Shown one piece after another: positions 46,157 through 55,398 of a stretch of 64,000 nt of DNA. Below the pieces are notes generated by a model. The model was not told where the DNA came from, did not search any database, and was given only the letters and a program-made list of their open reading frames with translations. A program made the position numbers and the translations under genes. The DNA is from Prochlorococcus sp. AG-409-J19 (GTDB lineage Bacteria > Cyanobacteriota > Cyanobacteriia > PCC-6307 > Cyanobiaceae). The DNA lies in contig QCKC01000004.1 in assembly GCA_003215635.1 (NCBI GenBank), positions 1 through 64,000 of the forward strand, written 5' to 3'. How positions within the stretch are numbered: position 1 is the first letter of the stretch; the number at the start of each line of letters is the position of its first letter.

Positions 46157-48364
46157 TTAAGGCAATTTTTTTACACCTATTAGTCTACGATGCAATAGAT
46201 TTTGAGTAAAATATTTTCCATAAAATCTTTTGATGATTTTCCTAATTTCCTCAATTTGGGCTTGAGAAAAGCTTTCCAAAACCAAACATCTATAAGGTCG
46301 ATTATCTCCCAGCCATCTTTGCTCTATAGAAGAATTAAATTGAAGCGAAATATTCTCTTCCCACTCCTCCCATTGAAGCTCCCAACCATTAGCCTCTAAT
46401 TCATTAGTTAGAATTAGATTATGAGTATTTTGTTGTATCCAACTTTCTTCCTTCCTTATTATAGTAAGGAGCAAACTATGCTCATCATCCGAAGAGTTCT
46501 CAGCTGATAAAAGACTATTTAGGCCAGCTGCTGGTCCGATCAATGGAGAACTAATTAACAATCTAAGGCCTGCATTTTTTACACATTGCCTGCTAACTAA
46601 TTGACAGAATATAGAGATATCTGCAGAATTTACTTCCTCAATCGATAGTCTACCCCCAACCCATTCAAATTGATCTTTATTAGTTAATTGCTTTAGCTCC
46701 CCATTCTCTTTAGTGATAAGTCGAGGTTGAAGAGTTGAATCAAGCAAATCAATTTGAGCGGACAGTCGAGTTTTTTCTTTAACAGTTTCACAAAGGATCG
46801 TGACCCCACCATCAGGGACTTTACGCAAAGGATCTACTGCCCAAATAAGTGATCTGCCTCCAATAACTAAAACCCTTTGGCAATGCTGCCAGAGGACTCC
46901 AGACCAAAGTCTCTCTCTTAAAACATTCAACCTCCCATTTTGTTGATTTAATTGACGTTGAAACCATCTATCAAAATCAGAATTCTCAGGACTATGAGAA
47001 AAAACCAAAGGATAATCCTCCGCTAATTCATTAACTGCAGCCAGCTGAGATACTCTTCTATCTAGAATCTTTTGCCTAAGTTCACCTTCCCAACCATTAT
47101 GCCCTGGCTCCCAAAAAATCTCACCTTGTAATCCACTAGGTAAATACTGTTGAGGAACCCAATTTTTGGGAAAATCATGAGGATATTTATAGCCTTTACC
47201 ATCTCCGAATTCCTCTTTATCTCTATGAGAATCTCGAAGATGATTTGGTATTTCTTGATGCTTACTATCCCTAACAATACTAAGAGCGTGAAAGAAACCC
47301 TTAATACTATTACTCTTTTCTGCACTCGCTAAATAAAGAGCAGCTTGGGCCAAAAGATATAAACCTTCAGGCAATCCAATCCTTTCGAATGAAGCTGCGC
47401 AGGATTCAACAACAACAATTGCTTGAGGATCAGCAAGACCAATATCTTCTGCTGCAGCAATAAGCATTCTTCTAAAAATAAAGCGAGGATTCTCTCCTGC
47501 TTCAACCATACGAGCCAACCAAAAAAGCGCCGCATCTGGATCTGATCCTCTTAAAGACTTAATAAAAGCACTAATAGTGTCAAAATGAGCATCACCTTGT
47601 TTGTCATAAAGAATTGCGCGCTCTTGAATTGATTCTTCAGCAATCTGCAGATTAATATGAATAATTCCATTATCATCTGGCAGAGTAGTTTCCACCGCAA
47701 GCTCTAATGCATTTAAGAGACTTCGGGCATCTCCATTGGCAACATCCACCAAATGATTTGCTGCTTCTTCTTCTAAACTTACAGATAATTTGCCATAACC
47801 TCTTTCTTCATCTTTCAATGCTCTGATTAATAATCTATTAAGATCGTTAGTATTCAGTTGTTGCAACCTAAATATTCTAGAACGACTCACTAAAGCTTTA
47901 TTAACTTCAAAAAAAGGATTTTCGGTAGTTGCACCGATTAAGGACAAAGTACCATTCTCTACCCAAGGCAGAAGAGCATCTTGCTGAGCACTATTAAAAC
48001 GATGGACTTCATCAATAAACAGAATTGTTCTCAATTGATATCTATTTAAACGGTTCTGTGCCGACTCAACTTCTTGACGAATATCTTTCACACCTGCGAG
48101 GACAGCATTCAGATTAGTGAAATGAGCTCGCGTATGTCCCGCAATAATTCGTGCCAATGTAGTTTTGCCTACCCCAGGTGGACCATGAAGAAGAAGATTA
48201 CCTATTCGATCAGCAGCAATTGCTCTTCGCAAAAGACGACCTTGAGCCAAGATTCCATCTTGTCCTTCAAACTCATCAAGCGTTCGAGGACGCATGCGAT
48301 CAGCTAAAGGAGCCTGGGCCTCCCGCAATTGATCTCCATGATAAGAAAATAAATCTTTACCCAA
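46157..48364 (-). CDS. RarA/MgsA AAA ATPase fused to a C-terminal domain of unknown function, 735 aa
   Basis: The first ~440 residues are RarA: Walker A LLHGPPGVGKTT, Walker B ILFIDEVHRFN, sensor GATTENPFFEVN and the helical oligomerisation part (GEGYKYPHDFP-like DGKGYKYPHDFP). It acts at stalled replication forks. Another ~295 residues follow, with no motif I can name, containing LIWAVDPLRKVPDGG-type segments. This cyanobacterial fusion is known but the extra domain has no assigned role. Start is TTG. Confidence 0.88.
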   Translation of the reverse strand: MGKDLFSYHGDQLREAQAPLADRMRPRTLDEFEGQDGILAQGRLLRRAIAADRIGNLLLHGPPGVGKTTLARIIAGHTRAHFTNLNAVLAGVKDIRQEVESAQNRLNRYQLRTILFIDEVHRFNSAQQDALLPWVENGTLSLIGATTENPFFEVNKALVSRSRIFRLQQLNTNDLNRLLIRALKDEERGYGKLSVSLEEEAANHLVDVANGDARSLLNALELAVETTLPDDNGIIHINLQIAEESIQERAILYDKQGDAHFDTISAFIKSLRGSDPDAALFWLARMVEAGENPRFIFRRMLIAAAEDIGLADPQAIVVVESCAASFERIGLPEGLYLLAQAALYLASAEKSNSIKGFFHALSIVRDSKHQEIPNHLRDSHRDKEEFGDGKGYKYPHDFPKNWVPQQYLPSGLQGEIFWEPGHNGWEGELRQKILDRRVSQLAAVNELAEDYPLVFSHSPENSDFDRWFQRQLNQQNGRLNVLRERLWSGVLWQHCQRVLVIGGRSLIWAVDPLRKVPDGGVTILCETVKEKTRLSAQIDLLDSTLQPRLITKENGELKQLTNKDQFEWVGGRLSIEEVNSADISIFCQLVSRQCVKNAGLRLLISSPLIGPAAGLNSLLSAENSSDDEHSLLLTIIRKEESWIQQNTHNLILTNELEANGWELQWEEWEENISLQFNSSIEQRWLGDNRPYRCLVLESFSQAQIEEIRKIIKRFYGKYFTQNLLHRRLIGVKKLP

Positions 48365-48447
48365 AAGACTTTAAATGAAACTTACTGCTTAAAAATAGAA
48401 AAATAAAAAAAATCATTATCATATTTTTAGCATTAGAACACTATATA

Positions 48448-50094
48448 TCAGGTTATTACTGTAGGAGATTCAAAACCAGTCCGTTTTTTTATCTCCGCTA
48501 AATCATCAATTGCTAGAATCAAACTCCCTAATTCTAACTGGGGATCAAGAGAGATATTTTGACTAGAATTCGAATACTTTTCTAAATAAACTCGCAAAGT
48601 TGAACCTTGTGTACCTGTTCCCGAAAGGCGCAAGATAACTCTGCTCCCATCATCTAATAAGATTCTTATGCCTTGCCCTTTAGTCAAAGAATTATCGATT
48701 GGATCAGAATAACTAAAGTTGTCAGCTTTATATATATTGGAATGAGCAAACTTTTGGCCTTGCAGGTTAGGAAGCATGGATTCCATTCGTTCATAAAGTT
48801 GAACGGCTATGTCGCTGGGCACCTGCTCATAGTCATGTCTTGAATAAAAATGGCGACCATATTTTAGCCAATGTTTAGAAATTAATTCAGCTACTGATGT
48901 TTTTTTGGCTGCGAGTATCTGCAGCCAAAATAAAACTGCCCATAGTCCATCTTTTTCTCTTATATGATTACTACCGGTTCCAAAACTCTCTTCACCGCAC
49001 AAACTGATTAAATTAGAATCTAATAAGTTGCCAAAGAACTTCCATCCAGTGGGTGTTTCAAAACAACTAAATCTTTTTTCTTTAGCAACTACATCTACAG
49101 CTGCACTTGTAGGCATGGAACGAGCTACACCTACAAGCCCATCTCGATAGGCGGGTACCAAATGAGCATTATCAGCAAGGACTGCCAAACTGTCGCTTGG
49201 GTTTACGAAACAAGCTCGACCAAGAATCATATTTCTATCACCATCTCCATCACAAGCAGCACCGAAAGAATAATCATTTCCATGAATCAAAAGATCCGCT
49301 ATTTCCTTCGCATATGTCAAATTAGGATCTGGATGACATCCACCAAAATCTTCTAGAGGTATTCCATTTCTAACTGTGCCATAAGGTGCAAAAAGAAGTT
49401 CCTCAAATATACGCTTTGCATATGGTCCAGTGACTGCATTAAGAGCATCAAAAACCATTGAAAAATTCGATTTAAGTAAATCATGGATTTGATCAAAATC
49501 AAATATCCTTTGCATAAGATCTACATAATCTTCAACTCCATCAATCACATCAACTGACATGCCATCTATAGAGTATTTGCCCATATTTTCAAGATTTATT
49601 GGAGGCATATCTATAATTTCATACTCTAAAATTGACTTTGAAGCATCAAAAATAGCATTTGTTAAAGACTCAGAAGCCGGACCACCATTTGCAGCATTAA
49701 TCTTTACTCCAAAATCACCCTCTGGACCTCCAGAATTATGACTAGCTGAAAGAATTATTCCTCCAACAGCATTATGAATACGAATTAGATTAGATGCTGC
49801 TGGAGTAGAAAGAATTCCATTAGTTGTCGTAATCACTCTGCTAACACCGTTAGCGGCTGCCATTCTCAAAATTAAATCAATAGCACGCATATTTCCGTAT
49901 CTCCCATCACCACCTAAGACCAATAAACCTCCCTTTAGACCAGGCAAAGTCTGAAAAATTGCCTGCACGAATGTTTCCAGGTAATGTGGCTGTTCAAATT
50001 GAAGGCTACTCTTTCGCAGACCAGAAGTTCCTGGTTTTTGATCAGAGAAAGATGAGCTCAGTCTTACTGTGCGTCTGATAAATTCTTTAGACAA
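48448..50094 (-). CDS. pgm: Phosphoglucomutase (alpha-D-glucose-specific)
   Basis: This enzyme interconverts glucose-1-P and glucose-6-P, feeding glycogen and sugar-nucleotide synthesis. The catalytic phosphoserine is in GIILSASHNSGGPEGD, metal-binding motif CDGDGDRNMI, the sugar loop CGEESFGTGSNHIREKDG and the phosphate site RLSGTGTQGSTLRVY. Length is 548 aa, as in eukaryote-like PGM1. Start is TTG. A 56-aa membrane peptide gene ends 21 bp upstream. Confidence 0.93.
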   Translation of the reverse strand: MSKEFIRRTVRLSSSFSDQKPGTSGLRKSSLQFEQPHYLETFVQAIFQTLPGLKGGLLVLGGDGRYGNMRAIDLILRMAAANGVSRVITTTNGILSTPAASNLIRIHNAVGGIILSASHNSGGPEGDFGVKINAANGGPASESLTNAIFDASKSILEYEIIDMPPINLENMGKYSIDGMSVDVIDGVEDYVDLMQRIFDFDQIHDLLKSNFSMVFDALNAVTGPYAKRIFEELLFAPYGTVRNGIPLEDFGGCHPDPNLTYAKEIADLLIHGNDYSFGAACDGDGDRNMILGRACFVNPSDSLAVLADNAHLVPAYRDGLVGVARSMPTSAAVDVVAKEKRFSCFETPTGWKFFGNLLDSNLISLCGEESFGTGSNHIREKDGLWAVLFWLQILAAKKTSVAELISKHWLKYGRHFYSRHDYEQVPSDIAVQLYERMESMLPNLQGQKFAHSNIYKADNFSYSDPIDNSLTKGQGIRILLDDGSRVILRLSGTGTQGSTLRVYLEKYSNSSQNISLDPQLELGSLILAIDDLAEIKKRTGFESPTVIT

Positions 50095-50115
50095 TTACAC
50101 TTACCTCATAGAAAA

Positions 50116-50286
50116 TCAATGGGGCATCTCTGCCGTACGTAGCATTGCTACAAACCAAACAGTAGAAAGTAATAACGCTACTAAAACCCCAACTCCTATT
50201 CCCTGCTTCGCCATTAATGTTGGAACCAATAGAGGGAAAATAATCGCTCCAAACAAAGGAGTAATAGCTATAAATAAACGCAACAT
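50116..50286 (-). CDS. Small two-helix membrane protein, 56 aa
   Basis: An ATG-initiated ORF encodes MLRLFIAITPLFGAIIFPLLV, then MAKQGIGVGVLVALLL and STVWFVAMLRTAEMPH. Two hydrophobic helices are joined by a short Lys-Gln-Gly loop. It sits 21 bp downstream of the DUF4912 gene and 21 bp upstream of pgm, same strand, as an operon member. I do not recognise the family. Confidence 0.65.
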   Translation of the reverse strand: MLRLFIAITPLFGAIIFPLLVPTLMAKQGIGVGVLVALLLSTVWFVAMLRTAEMPH

Positions 50287-50307
50287 TATAATTGAATTAA
50301 AATTGAA

Positions 50308-51468
50308 TCAAAACCACTTACTTTTTGCTTGATCTCTAGGAATGCTGTTATCAACAGGAGTAGTCCTCTGAAAATTAAGAGTAATATTGCACTTTTGTGA
50401 GCCATCAGAAGAAGTTGCTTCTATCGGGTAATTTTGGTCACCATCACGGAAAGGGACTTGCAATCTAAATGTACCTTCACTGGATAGAGGAATTTGTTCA
50501 TTACCAATGCTTAGTTCCGCAGAAGGATCAGTGGAGCCATACACAATTAATTCTGCATCTGCAACAAGCCATAAGGAACGCTTACGCGGAGCCAATCCAC
50601 CAATGCCTGATTCGTTGCGACCACTAGCCCAAAGACCAGATCCAGAATCACTATGACTCGCTTGAGAGAAGTCTGATTCCTGAAAAACTTCTGAACCAAT
50701 CCTAGTTTGACGGAAATTATTAGTAGCACTTTGAAAAAGGCGTTCATGCAGACTGTTATCAGCTACTTCTAGAGAATTACCCGATTGAGTTTCTTGAATC
50801 GGGTCAGCTATTGAATTTGCATCAAGACTAAAAGGTACAAATTGGTCAAGAATCTGATCACTTGGATGTAGAGAAGGTACGCGCGCAGCAGATGAGAAGG
50901 CTAAGGACATCCAGCTATTACCAAACCGATATCCAAGCTCGACGCGATAATCTCTATTACTTAATGGAATAGGCAAATACCACTCTGTGCTATGGCTATC
51001 TACAGGAATCTCTTGAAGGGTATGAGGATGGGCAGATCCATCGGCAATACCTGTTACATCGGACAATCGCAAACAAAGCCTATTAGCGCCTCTAGCTAAA
51101 GCACGTTTTCGATCAGGCTCAGAGATCTCCCAAAACACATACGACCATTCCGGATCCCTAGGAAGAAAAACAACTCGTGTTGCACTCTGGCTATCAATTA
51201 ATGAACTAGAAGAAGTGTTTTTTGTTGGAGCCTTCCAAAAGTTTGCAAAAGAAGGGAGTTTTTGATTTGCTTCGCTGCTTTGAGATCTCTCTATCTCCTT
51301 AATCAAAGAGGCTTTGGTCTTGCGGCTATAGAGAGGAATAGATAATTCACTCGCCTTCAAACGAAGCTGACGAAGTGTGAGACGTGCCAGAGAATTGGAA
51401 TTACTCGCTTCGGTCACGTCTGAAATACTCCGTTTTTGTTCGGGATCATTCTCCGCTGAAACCGTCAA
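50308..51468 (-). CDS. DUF4912 protein with SAP-like N-terminal domain, 386 aa
   Basis: The N-terminal segment LTLRQLRLKASELSIPLYSRKTKASLI-like (residues ~30-60) resembles SAP/Rho-N helix-extended DNA- or RNA-binding motifs. A central DUF4912 domain follows (VVFLPRDPEWSYVFWEI, YRVELGYRFG). The C-terminal part has ADAELIVYGSTDPSAELSIG. DUF4912 is of unknown function. Start is TTG. It is followed by the 56-aa membrane peptide and pgm. Confidence 0.72.
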   Translation of the reverse strand: MTVSAENDPEQKRSISDVTEASNSNSLARLTLRQLRLKASELSIPLYSRKTKASLIKEIERSQSSEANQKLPSFANFWKAPTKNTSSSSLIDSQSATRVVFLPRDPEWSYVFWEISEPDRKRALARGANRLCLRLSDVTGIADGSAHPHTLQEIPVDSHSTEWYLPIPLSNRDYRVELGYRFGNSWMSLAFSSAARVPSLHPSDQILDQFVPFSLDANSIADPIQETQSGNSLEVADNSLHERLFQSATNNFRQTRIGSEVFQESDFSQASHSDSGSGLWASGRNESGIGGLAPRKRSLWLVADAELIVYGSTDPSAELSIGNEQIPLSSEGTFRLQVPFRDGDQNYPIEATSSDGSQKCNITLNFQRTTPVDNSIPRDQAKSKWF

Positions 51469-51636
51469 ATCTTGCCAAGGTGGTCAGCATCTACTGACTC
51501 CAGCGAAAATTCTAAATTCGCATATATCCTCCAAAAGCATTGCCATTAAAGGATTATTACCTAATGAAATGATCCAATGCAATTCTCTTTTCCAGAAGCA
51601 CAGCTTTGTTCAAACCTCGCTTTCTTCAAATAAAGC

Positions 51637-51990
51637 CTATCGCAAACTGAAATCAATCAAATCCATTAATGTCAATTCCAATGGGGAGCGACCAATCTCC
51701 TTAGCAATCTGTTCTAGCTGGATACCTGCGACATTTAACTGCTCCAAAAAAATTGAAACAAATTCTTGATCTTTTACAAAGATAGGCTGTTGAAGACACC
51801 AATCTTTTCTTGACTTCAAATTTGGCAAATCTCCTTGCGAGACGCCTAAGGAAATTTGTTTAAAACAATTCAAACAATGAGCTAAGACTCTCAAGTGATG
51901 GCGAGTAAGATTTGATATCTCCAGATCATCTATTTTCTCTAAATCTTGTCTAGTAAGGGGACTATTTCCAATATCCAAAGAATAATCCAT
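51637..51990 (-). CDS. Hypothetical protein immediately downstream of sufR, 117 aa
   Basis: The family is not recognised. The sequence is helical, with SNLTRHHLRVLAHCLNCFKQI containing two cysteines three residues apart and FLEQLNVAGIQLEQIAKEIG. It begins one base after the sufR stop on the same strand, so it is almost certainly cotranscribed. The tight link suggests a role tied to Fe-S regulation, though this is inference. Confidence 0.6.
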   Translation of the reverse strand: MDYSLDIGNSPLTRQDLEKIDDLEISNLTRHHLRVLAHCLNCFKQISLGVSQGDLPNLKSRKDWCLQQPIFVKDQEFVSIFLEQLNVAGIQLEQIAKEIGRSPLELTLMDLIDFSLR

Positions 51991-51991
51991 T

Positions 51992-52633
51992 CTATGAATT
52001 GAGTGGTTTAATTAAAAAGCCACAACAGTGTCCACATTCAAGGCGCCAATCCACCCTATTAACTTCACAATCGGGGAAAGTATTCCTAATCATTTTTAGC
52101 TCCTGTTCACAAACTATTGGATACTTCTCAGCTATTTTGCCAATAGAGCAATGATATTCATTAATAAAACAAGCATCATTGTCTAATGCTGGCTGACATT
52201 CAGCCAAATGTCCTTCTCTATGACGCAATTCAACTAATCGCTGAGTACGCTCCTGAATAGATCCAGGTCCTATTTGAGTTCGATAAAAGCTTGCTTTATC
52301 AGCCGCCTGTTCACTAAGTAAAGTAGTCATCGCTTCTTCTGAAAGAGTTGTTTCTATAGACCCCAACAAATCAAGCGCGAAATTCTCACTCCCTTCATTA
52401 AAACGGTTCTGACCTTTCTTAGTAAGCTCCCATACATTGGACGGCCTACCTGGACCTTTGTTTCTGCTAGTTGCCTGGACTAAACCATCTTCCTCAAGAG
52501 AACGCAAATGTCTTCTCATGGCTTGGACAGAAATGCCAAGCACCTGAGCAAGATTTGACGCACAACTCTCTCCTTCCTTCAAGAGAAGCGACAGAGTAGT
52601 TTCCCTAGTGGAAGGTTGAGATTCTGATCTCAT
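51992..52633 (-). CDS. sufR: SufR, transcriptional repressor of the suf operon
   Basis: A DeoR/winged helix N-terminal (ESCASNLAQVLGISVQAMRRHLRSL, then ATSRNKGPGRPSNVWELT) is followed by the C-terminal cysteine set for [4Fe-4S] binding: ACFINEYHC, PIVC and ECGHCCG. In Synechocystis the SufR cluster status controls sufBCDS. It is divergent from sufB across 480 bp. ATG 52633 gives 213 aa; a TTG 21 bases upstream at 52654 is an alternative. Confidence 0.9.
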   Translation of the reverse strand: MRSESQPSTRETTLSLLLKEGESCASNLAQVLGISVQAMRRHLRSLEEDGLVQATSRNKGPGRPSNVWELTKKGQNRFNEGSENFALDLLGSIETTLSEEAMTTLLSEQAADKASFYRTQIGPGSIQERTQRLVELRHREGHLAECQPALDNDACFINEYHCSIGKIAEKYPIVCEQELKMIRNTFPDCEVNRVDWRLECGHCCGFLIKPLNS

Positions 52634-52654
52634 TTCAGATCTGACTCTGAACAA

Positions 52655-53115
52655 GCAAAACGACCTTTCAATAAACAGCCTAAATCAAACACTATCTAAT
52701 TGACTCATTCTTTTTCATGGGATTGTCTCTAAAGTCCAAAATGAATATCACAAAACCATTTAGATACTGACAAGTGATGAGCCACACTTCTTTAAGATTA
52801 CTGTTATACCCTCATTCTTCTAAGCCCTCTTCCAACCAAAATCACTAAGGCAAGTCAATTAACACCTTTCTGGTCTAGGCTTAGGAAAGGAAACAAATAG
52901 GTTTCGTTTCATCAGCTTGCTTCCAAAGCCAAATCCAATCTTTTGGCCTCTAGCTGTTCAGTCCAATCCTCAATTTTCTATGTGCCAAGCTTCTCTCAAC
53001 CACCCAAGAGAAATATCAATAAGCCTATCAGGTTATAGGCAATGGACATTTCTTCAGGTTGTAAACCTGTATTGCCAATGCTCGCTTTCTAAGTCCATTT
53101 AAGTGATCAAAAATC
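52655..53115. promoter_or_regulatory. 461-bp sufR-sufBCDS divergent control region
   Basis: No exact match to the reported Synechocystis SufR site (CAAC-N6-GTTG) is seen. The only sizeable ORF, at 52917-53102, has no recognisable protein features. Promoters for both sides must lie here. The 3' quarter, 53023-53099, holds a cluster of inverted repeats described separately. Confidence 0.6.
53023..53099 (+). promoter_or_regulatory. Candidate structured 5' leader of sufB with alternative pairings
   Basis: Four perfect inverted repeats lie here: GCCTAT/ATAGGC (53023-53028 with 53035-53040, loop CAGGTT), CAGGTT/AACCTG (53055-53060 with 53064-53069), GGCAAT/ATTGCC (53038-53043 with 53071-53076) and AATGGAC/GTCCATT (53041-53047 with 53093-53099). 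The first and third share 53038-53040, and the third and fourth share 53041-53043, so they are mutually exclusive. The last arm ends 17 bases before the sufB ATG, which could also hide or expose the start. Each repeat alone is not rare. Confidence 0.4.
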
Positions 53116-54558
53116 ATGGGCAATCAAAGTAGTGTTGGAGAACTTGTCTCACAACCATACAAATACGGATTCGTTACTGATATCGAAACTGAGAAAATTC
53201 AGAAAGGTATCAATGAAGAAGTAATTAAATTAATCTCGGAGAAAAAAGAAGAGCCAGATTTTTTACTGCAATTTAGACTTAGGGCATTCAAGCAATGGCT
53301 GAAAATCAAAGAACCCAATTGGGCTGAACTTAATTATCCCCAAATAGATTATCAAGACATAATCTATTACGCGGCACCCAAGCAAACTGAGAAAAAAAAC
53401 AGCTTAGATGAAGTTGATCCCAAATTATTAGAAACATTCGACAAGCTAGGCATTCCATTAACTGAACAAAAGCGTCTCTCCAATGTTGCTGTAGATGCAG
53501 TCTTTGATAGTGTTTCAATTGCTACTACATATAAAGAAAAGCTTGCCGAACACGGTGTTATTTTTTGTTCAATTAGTGAAGCCATAAATGAATTTCCAGA
53601 ATTAATTGAACGTTATTTAGGAAGTGTTGTTCCAATTAATGATAATTTCTTTGCTTCTCTAAACTCAGCAGTATTCAGTGATGGGTCATTCGTATTTGTT
53701 CCAAAGGGCGTAAAATGTCCTATGGAATTATCCTCTTACTTTAGAATTAATTCAGGAGATACTGGCCAATTCGAACGGACATTAATAATTGCAGAAGAAA
53801 AATCATCCGTGAGTTATCTAGAAGGATGTACTGCTCCAATGTTCGATACAAATACACTGCATGCAGCAGTAGTTGAATTAGTCGCGCTTGACGATGCATC
53901 TATTAAATATTCAACAGTTCAAAATTGGTATGCTGGAGATGAAAAAGGAATTGGTGGTATATATAATTTCGTGACTAAGAGAGGAAAATGTAAAGGAGAT
54001 AGAAGCAAAATAAGCTGGTCACAAGTAGAAACAGGTTCAGCAATTACATGGAAATATCCAAGCTGTGTTCTTCAAGGCAAAGAATCAATAGGAGAATTCT
54101 ATTCAGTTGCTTTGACTAATCATTATCAAAAAGCAGATACTGGAACAAAAATGATTCATATTGGTGAAAATACAAAATCAACAATAGTCAGCAAAGGCAT
54201 TAGTGCAGGTCACTCAAAAAATAGTTATCGCGGATTAGTACAAATTGGGACTAATGCTAACCATGCAAGAAATTACAGCCAATGCGATTCAATGTTGATA
54301 GGAGATCAAGCTTCTGCCAACACATATCCTTATATTCGTTCTCAACAGCCAAATTCCAATATTGAACATGAAGCAAGTACCTGTCGTATATCAGAAGACC
54401 AGTTGTTTTATCTACAAAGCAGAGGAATTGGTTTTGAGGAAGCAGTTTCTATGATGGTAAGCGGGTTTTGCAGAGATGTCTTCAACCAACTCCCTATGGA
54501 ATTCGCAGCCGAGGCAGACAAACTTCTGGCACTTAAACTAGAAGGTTCAGTTGGGTAA
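53116..54558 (+). CDS. sufB: Fe-S cluster assembly protein SufB
   Basis: SufB is the scaffold protein of the SufBC2D complex that assembles Fe-S clusters. The central beta-helix segments [30 protein letters not shown] and the C-terminal [21 protein letters not shown] with FNQLPMEFA are diagnostic. Length is 480 aa. It begins the rightward operon sufB-sufC-sufD-sufS. Regulation through SufR and possibly the leader is inferred. Confidence 0.95.
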   Translation: MGNQSSVGELVSQPYKYGFVTDIETEKIQKGINEEVIKLISEKKEEPDFLLQFRLRAFKQWLKIKEPNWAELNYPQIDYQDIIYYAAPKQTEKKNSLDEVDPKLLETFDKLGIPLTEQKRLSNVAVDAVFDSVSIATTYKEKLAEHGVIFCSISEAINEFPELIERYLGSVVPINDNFFASLNSAVFSDGSFVFVPKGVKCPMELSSYFRINSGDTGQFERTLIIAEEKSSVSYLEGCTAPMFDTNTLHAAVVELVALDDASIKYSTVQNWYAGDEKGIGGIYNFVTKRGKCKGDRSKISWSQVETGSAITWKYPSCVLQGKESIGEFYSVALTNHYQKADTGTKMIHIGENTKSTIVSKGISAGHSKNSYRGLVQIGTNANHARNYSQCDSMLIGDQASANTYPYIRSQQPNSNIEHEASTCRISEDQLFYLQSRGIGFEEAVSMMVSGFCRDVFNQLPMEFAAEADKLLALKLEGSVG

Positions 54559-55396
54559 AAGTACCTTAAAACCAACTGCAATAATTAATCCTGACTTTCC
54601 CTTTCACGTGATTAACACAGACGCCAAAATCATTCTTGATATTTCTGATCTTCATGCTGAAGTAGAAAATCAACCGATACTTCGTGGTGTCAATCTACAG
54701 ATTAGAGCGGGGGAAATTCATGCGATCATGGGAAGGAATGGAAGTGGTAAAAGCACACTTGCTAAAGTACTTGCAGGACATCCTGCATACAAAGTAATCT
54801 CTGGAAAAGTTATTTATCAAGGGAAAGATCTTTTAAGCTTTGAACCTGAAGAACGATCAAGGTTAGGGATTTTTCTAGGCTTCCAATATCCTATAGAAAT
54901 TCCAGGGGTCAGTAATCTGGAATTTCTGAGAGTTTCGAGCAATGCAAGACGTAAAAAGCTGAATAAAAAAGAATTAGATACATTTGAATTTGAAGATCAT
55001 GTTCGGAACAAATTATCAATTGTGCAAATGGATCCAGCGTTCCTGGACAGGAGTGTTAACGAAGGCTTCTCAGGTGGTGAAAAGAAAAGAAATGAAATTC
55101 TACAAATGGCTCTTCTTGAACCCGAGGTATCTATTCTTGATGAAACCGATTCAGGCCTAGATATTGATGCTTTGAGAATTGTGGCTGCAGGAGTTAATCA
55201 ACTCTCAACCCCTACAACAGCAACAATTTTAATTACACATTATCAAAGACTTCTCAATGAAATCACGCCAGATTTTGTTCATGTTATGGCATCAGGGAAA
55301 ATTTTACGCACCGGAGACAAGAAACTTGCTTTGCAGCTAGAAAAATCAGGATATGACTGGATTGATAACGACTCAACAAACAATGATTTGACTTAA
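54551..55396 (+). CDS. sufC: SufC ATPase
   Basis: An ABC-type ATPase that drives cluster assembly with SufB and SufD. Walker [10 protein letters not shown], signature [14 protein letters not shown], Walker [16 protein letters not shown]. Length is 281 aa from a TTG at 54551 (preceded by AGAAGG) whose start overlaps the sufB stop; a GTG at 54608 gives 262 aa and is closer to the usual SufC length. The exact start is unresolved. Confidence 0.95.
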   Translation: MGKSTLKPTAIINPDFPFHVINTDAKIILDISDLHAEVENQPILRGVNLQIRAGEIHAIMGRNGSGKSTLAKVLAGHPAYKVISGKVIYQGKDLLSFEPEERSRLGIFLGFQYPIEIPGVSNLEFLRVSSNARRKKLNKKELDTFEFEDHVRNKLSIVQMDPAFLDRSVNEGFSGGEKKRNEILQMALLEPEVSILDETDSGLDIDALRIVAAGVNQLSTPTTATILITHYQRLLNEITPDFVHVMASGKILRTGDKKLALQLEKSGYDWIDNDSTNNDLT

Positions 55397-55398
55397 TC

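Noticed and set aside
48074-48378. Overlapping plus-strand frames opposite rarA
   Set aside because: They are antisense to strongly conserved RarA motifs and have no domain of their own.
50069-50332. 87-codon plus-strand frame opposite the 56-aa membrane peptide
   Set aside because: Its composition (Asn/Thr-rich, no helix) is antisense to a protein-like minus-strand ORF with operon spacing; treated as a shadow.
53041-53099. tRNA-like arrangement: 7-bp outer stem AATGGAC/GTCCATT and an anticodon-arm-like CAGG-TTGTAAA-CCTG
   Set aside because: There is no D-arm or T-arm, no GGTTCGA-type T-loop, and total length is only 59 bases, so it is not a tRNA gene.
52917-53102. 61-codon ORF in the sufR-sufB gap
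   Set aside because: No recognisable protein features, and it overlaps the repeat cluster; likely a chance frame in a regulatory region.
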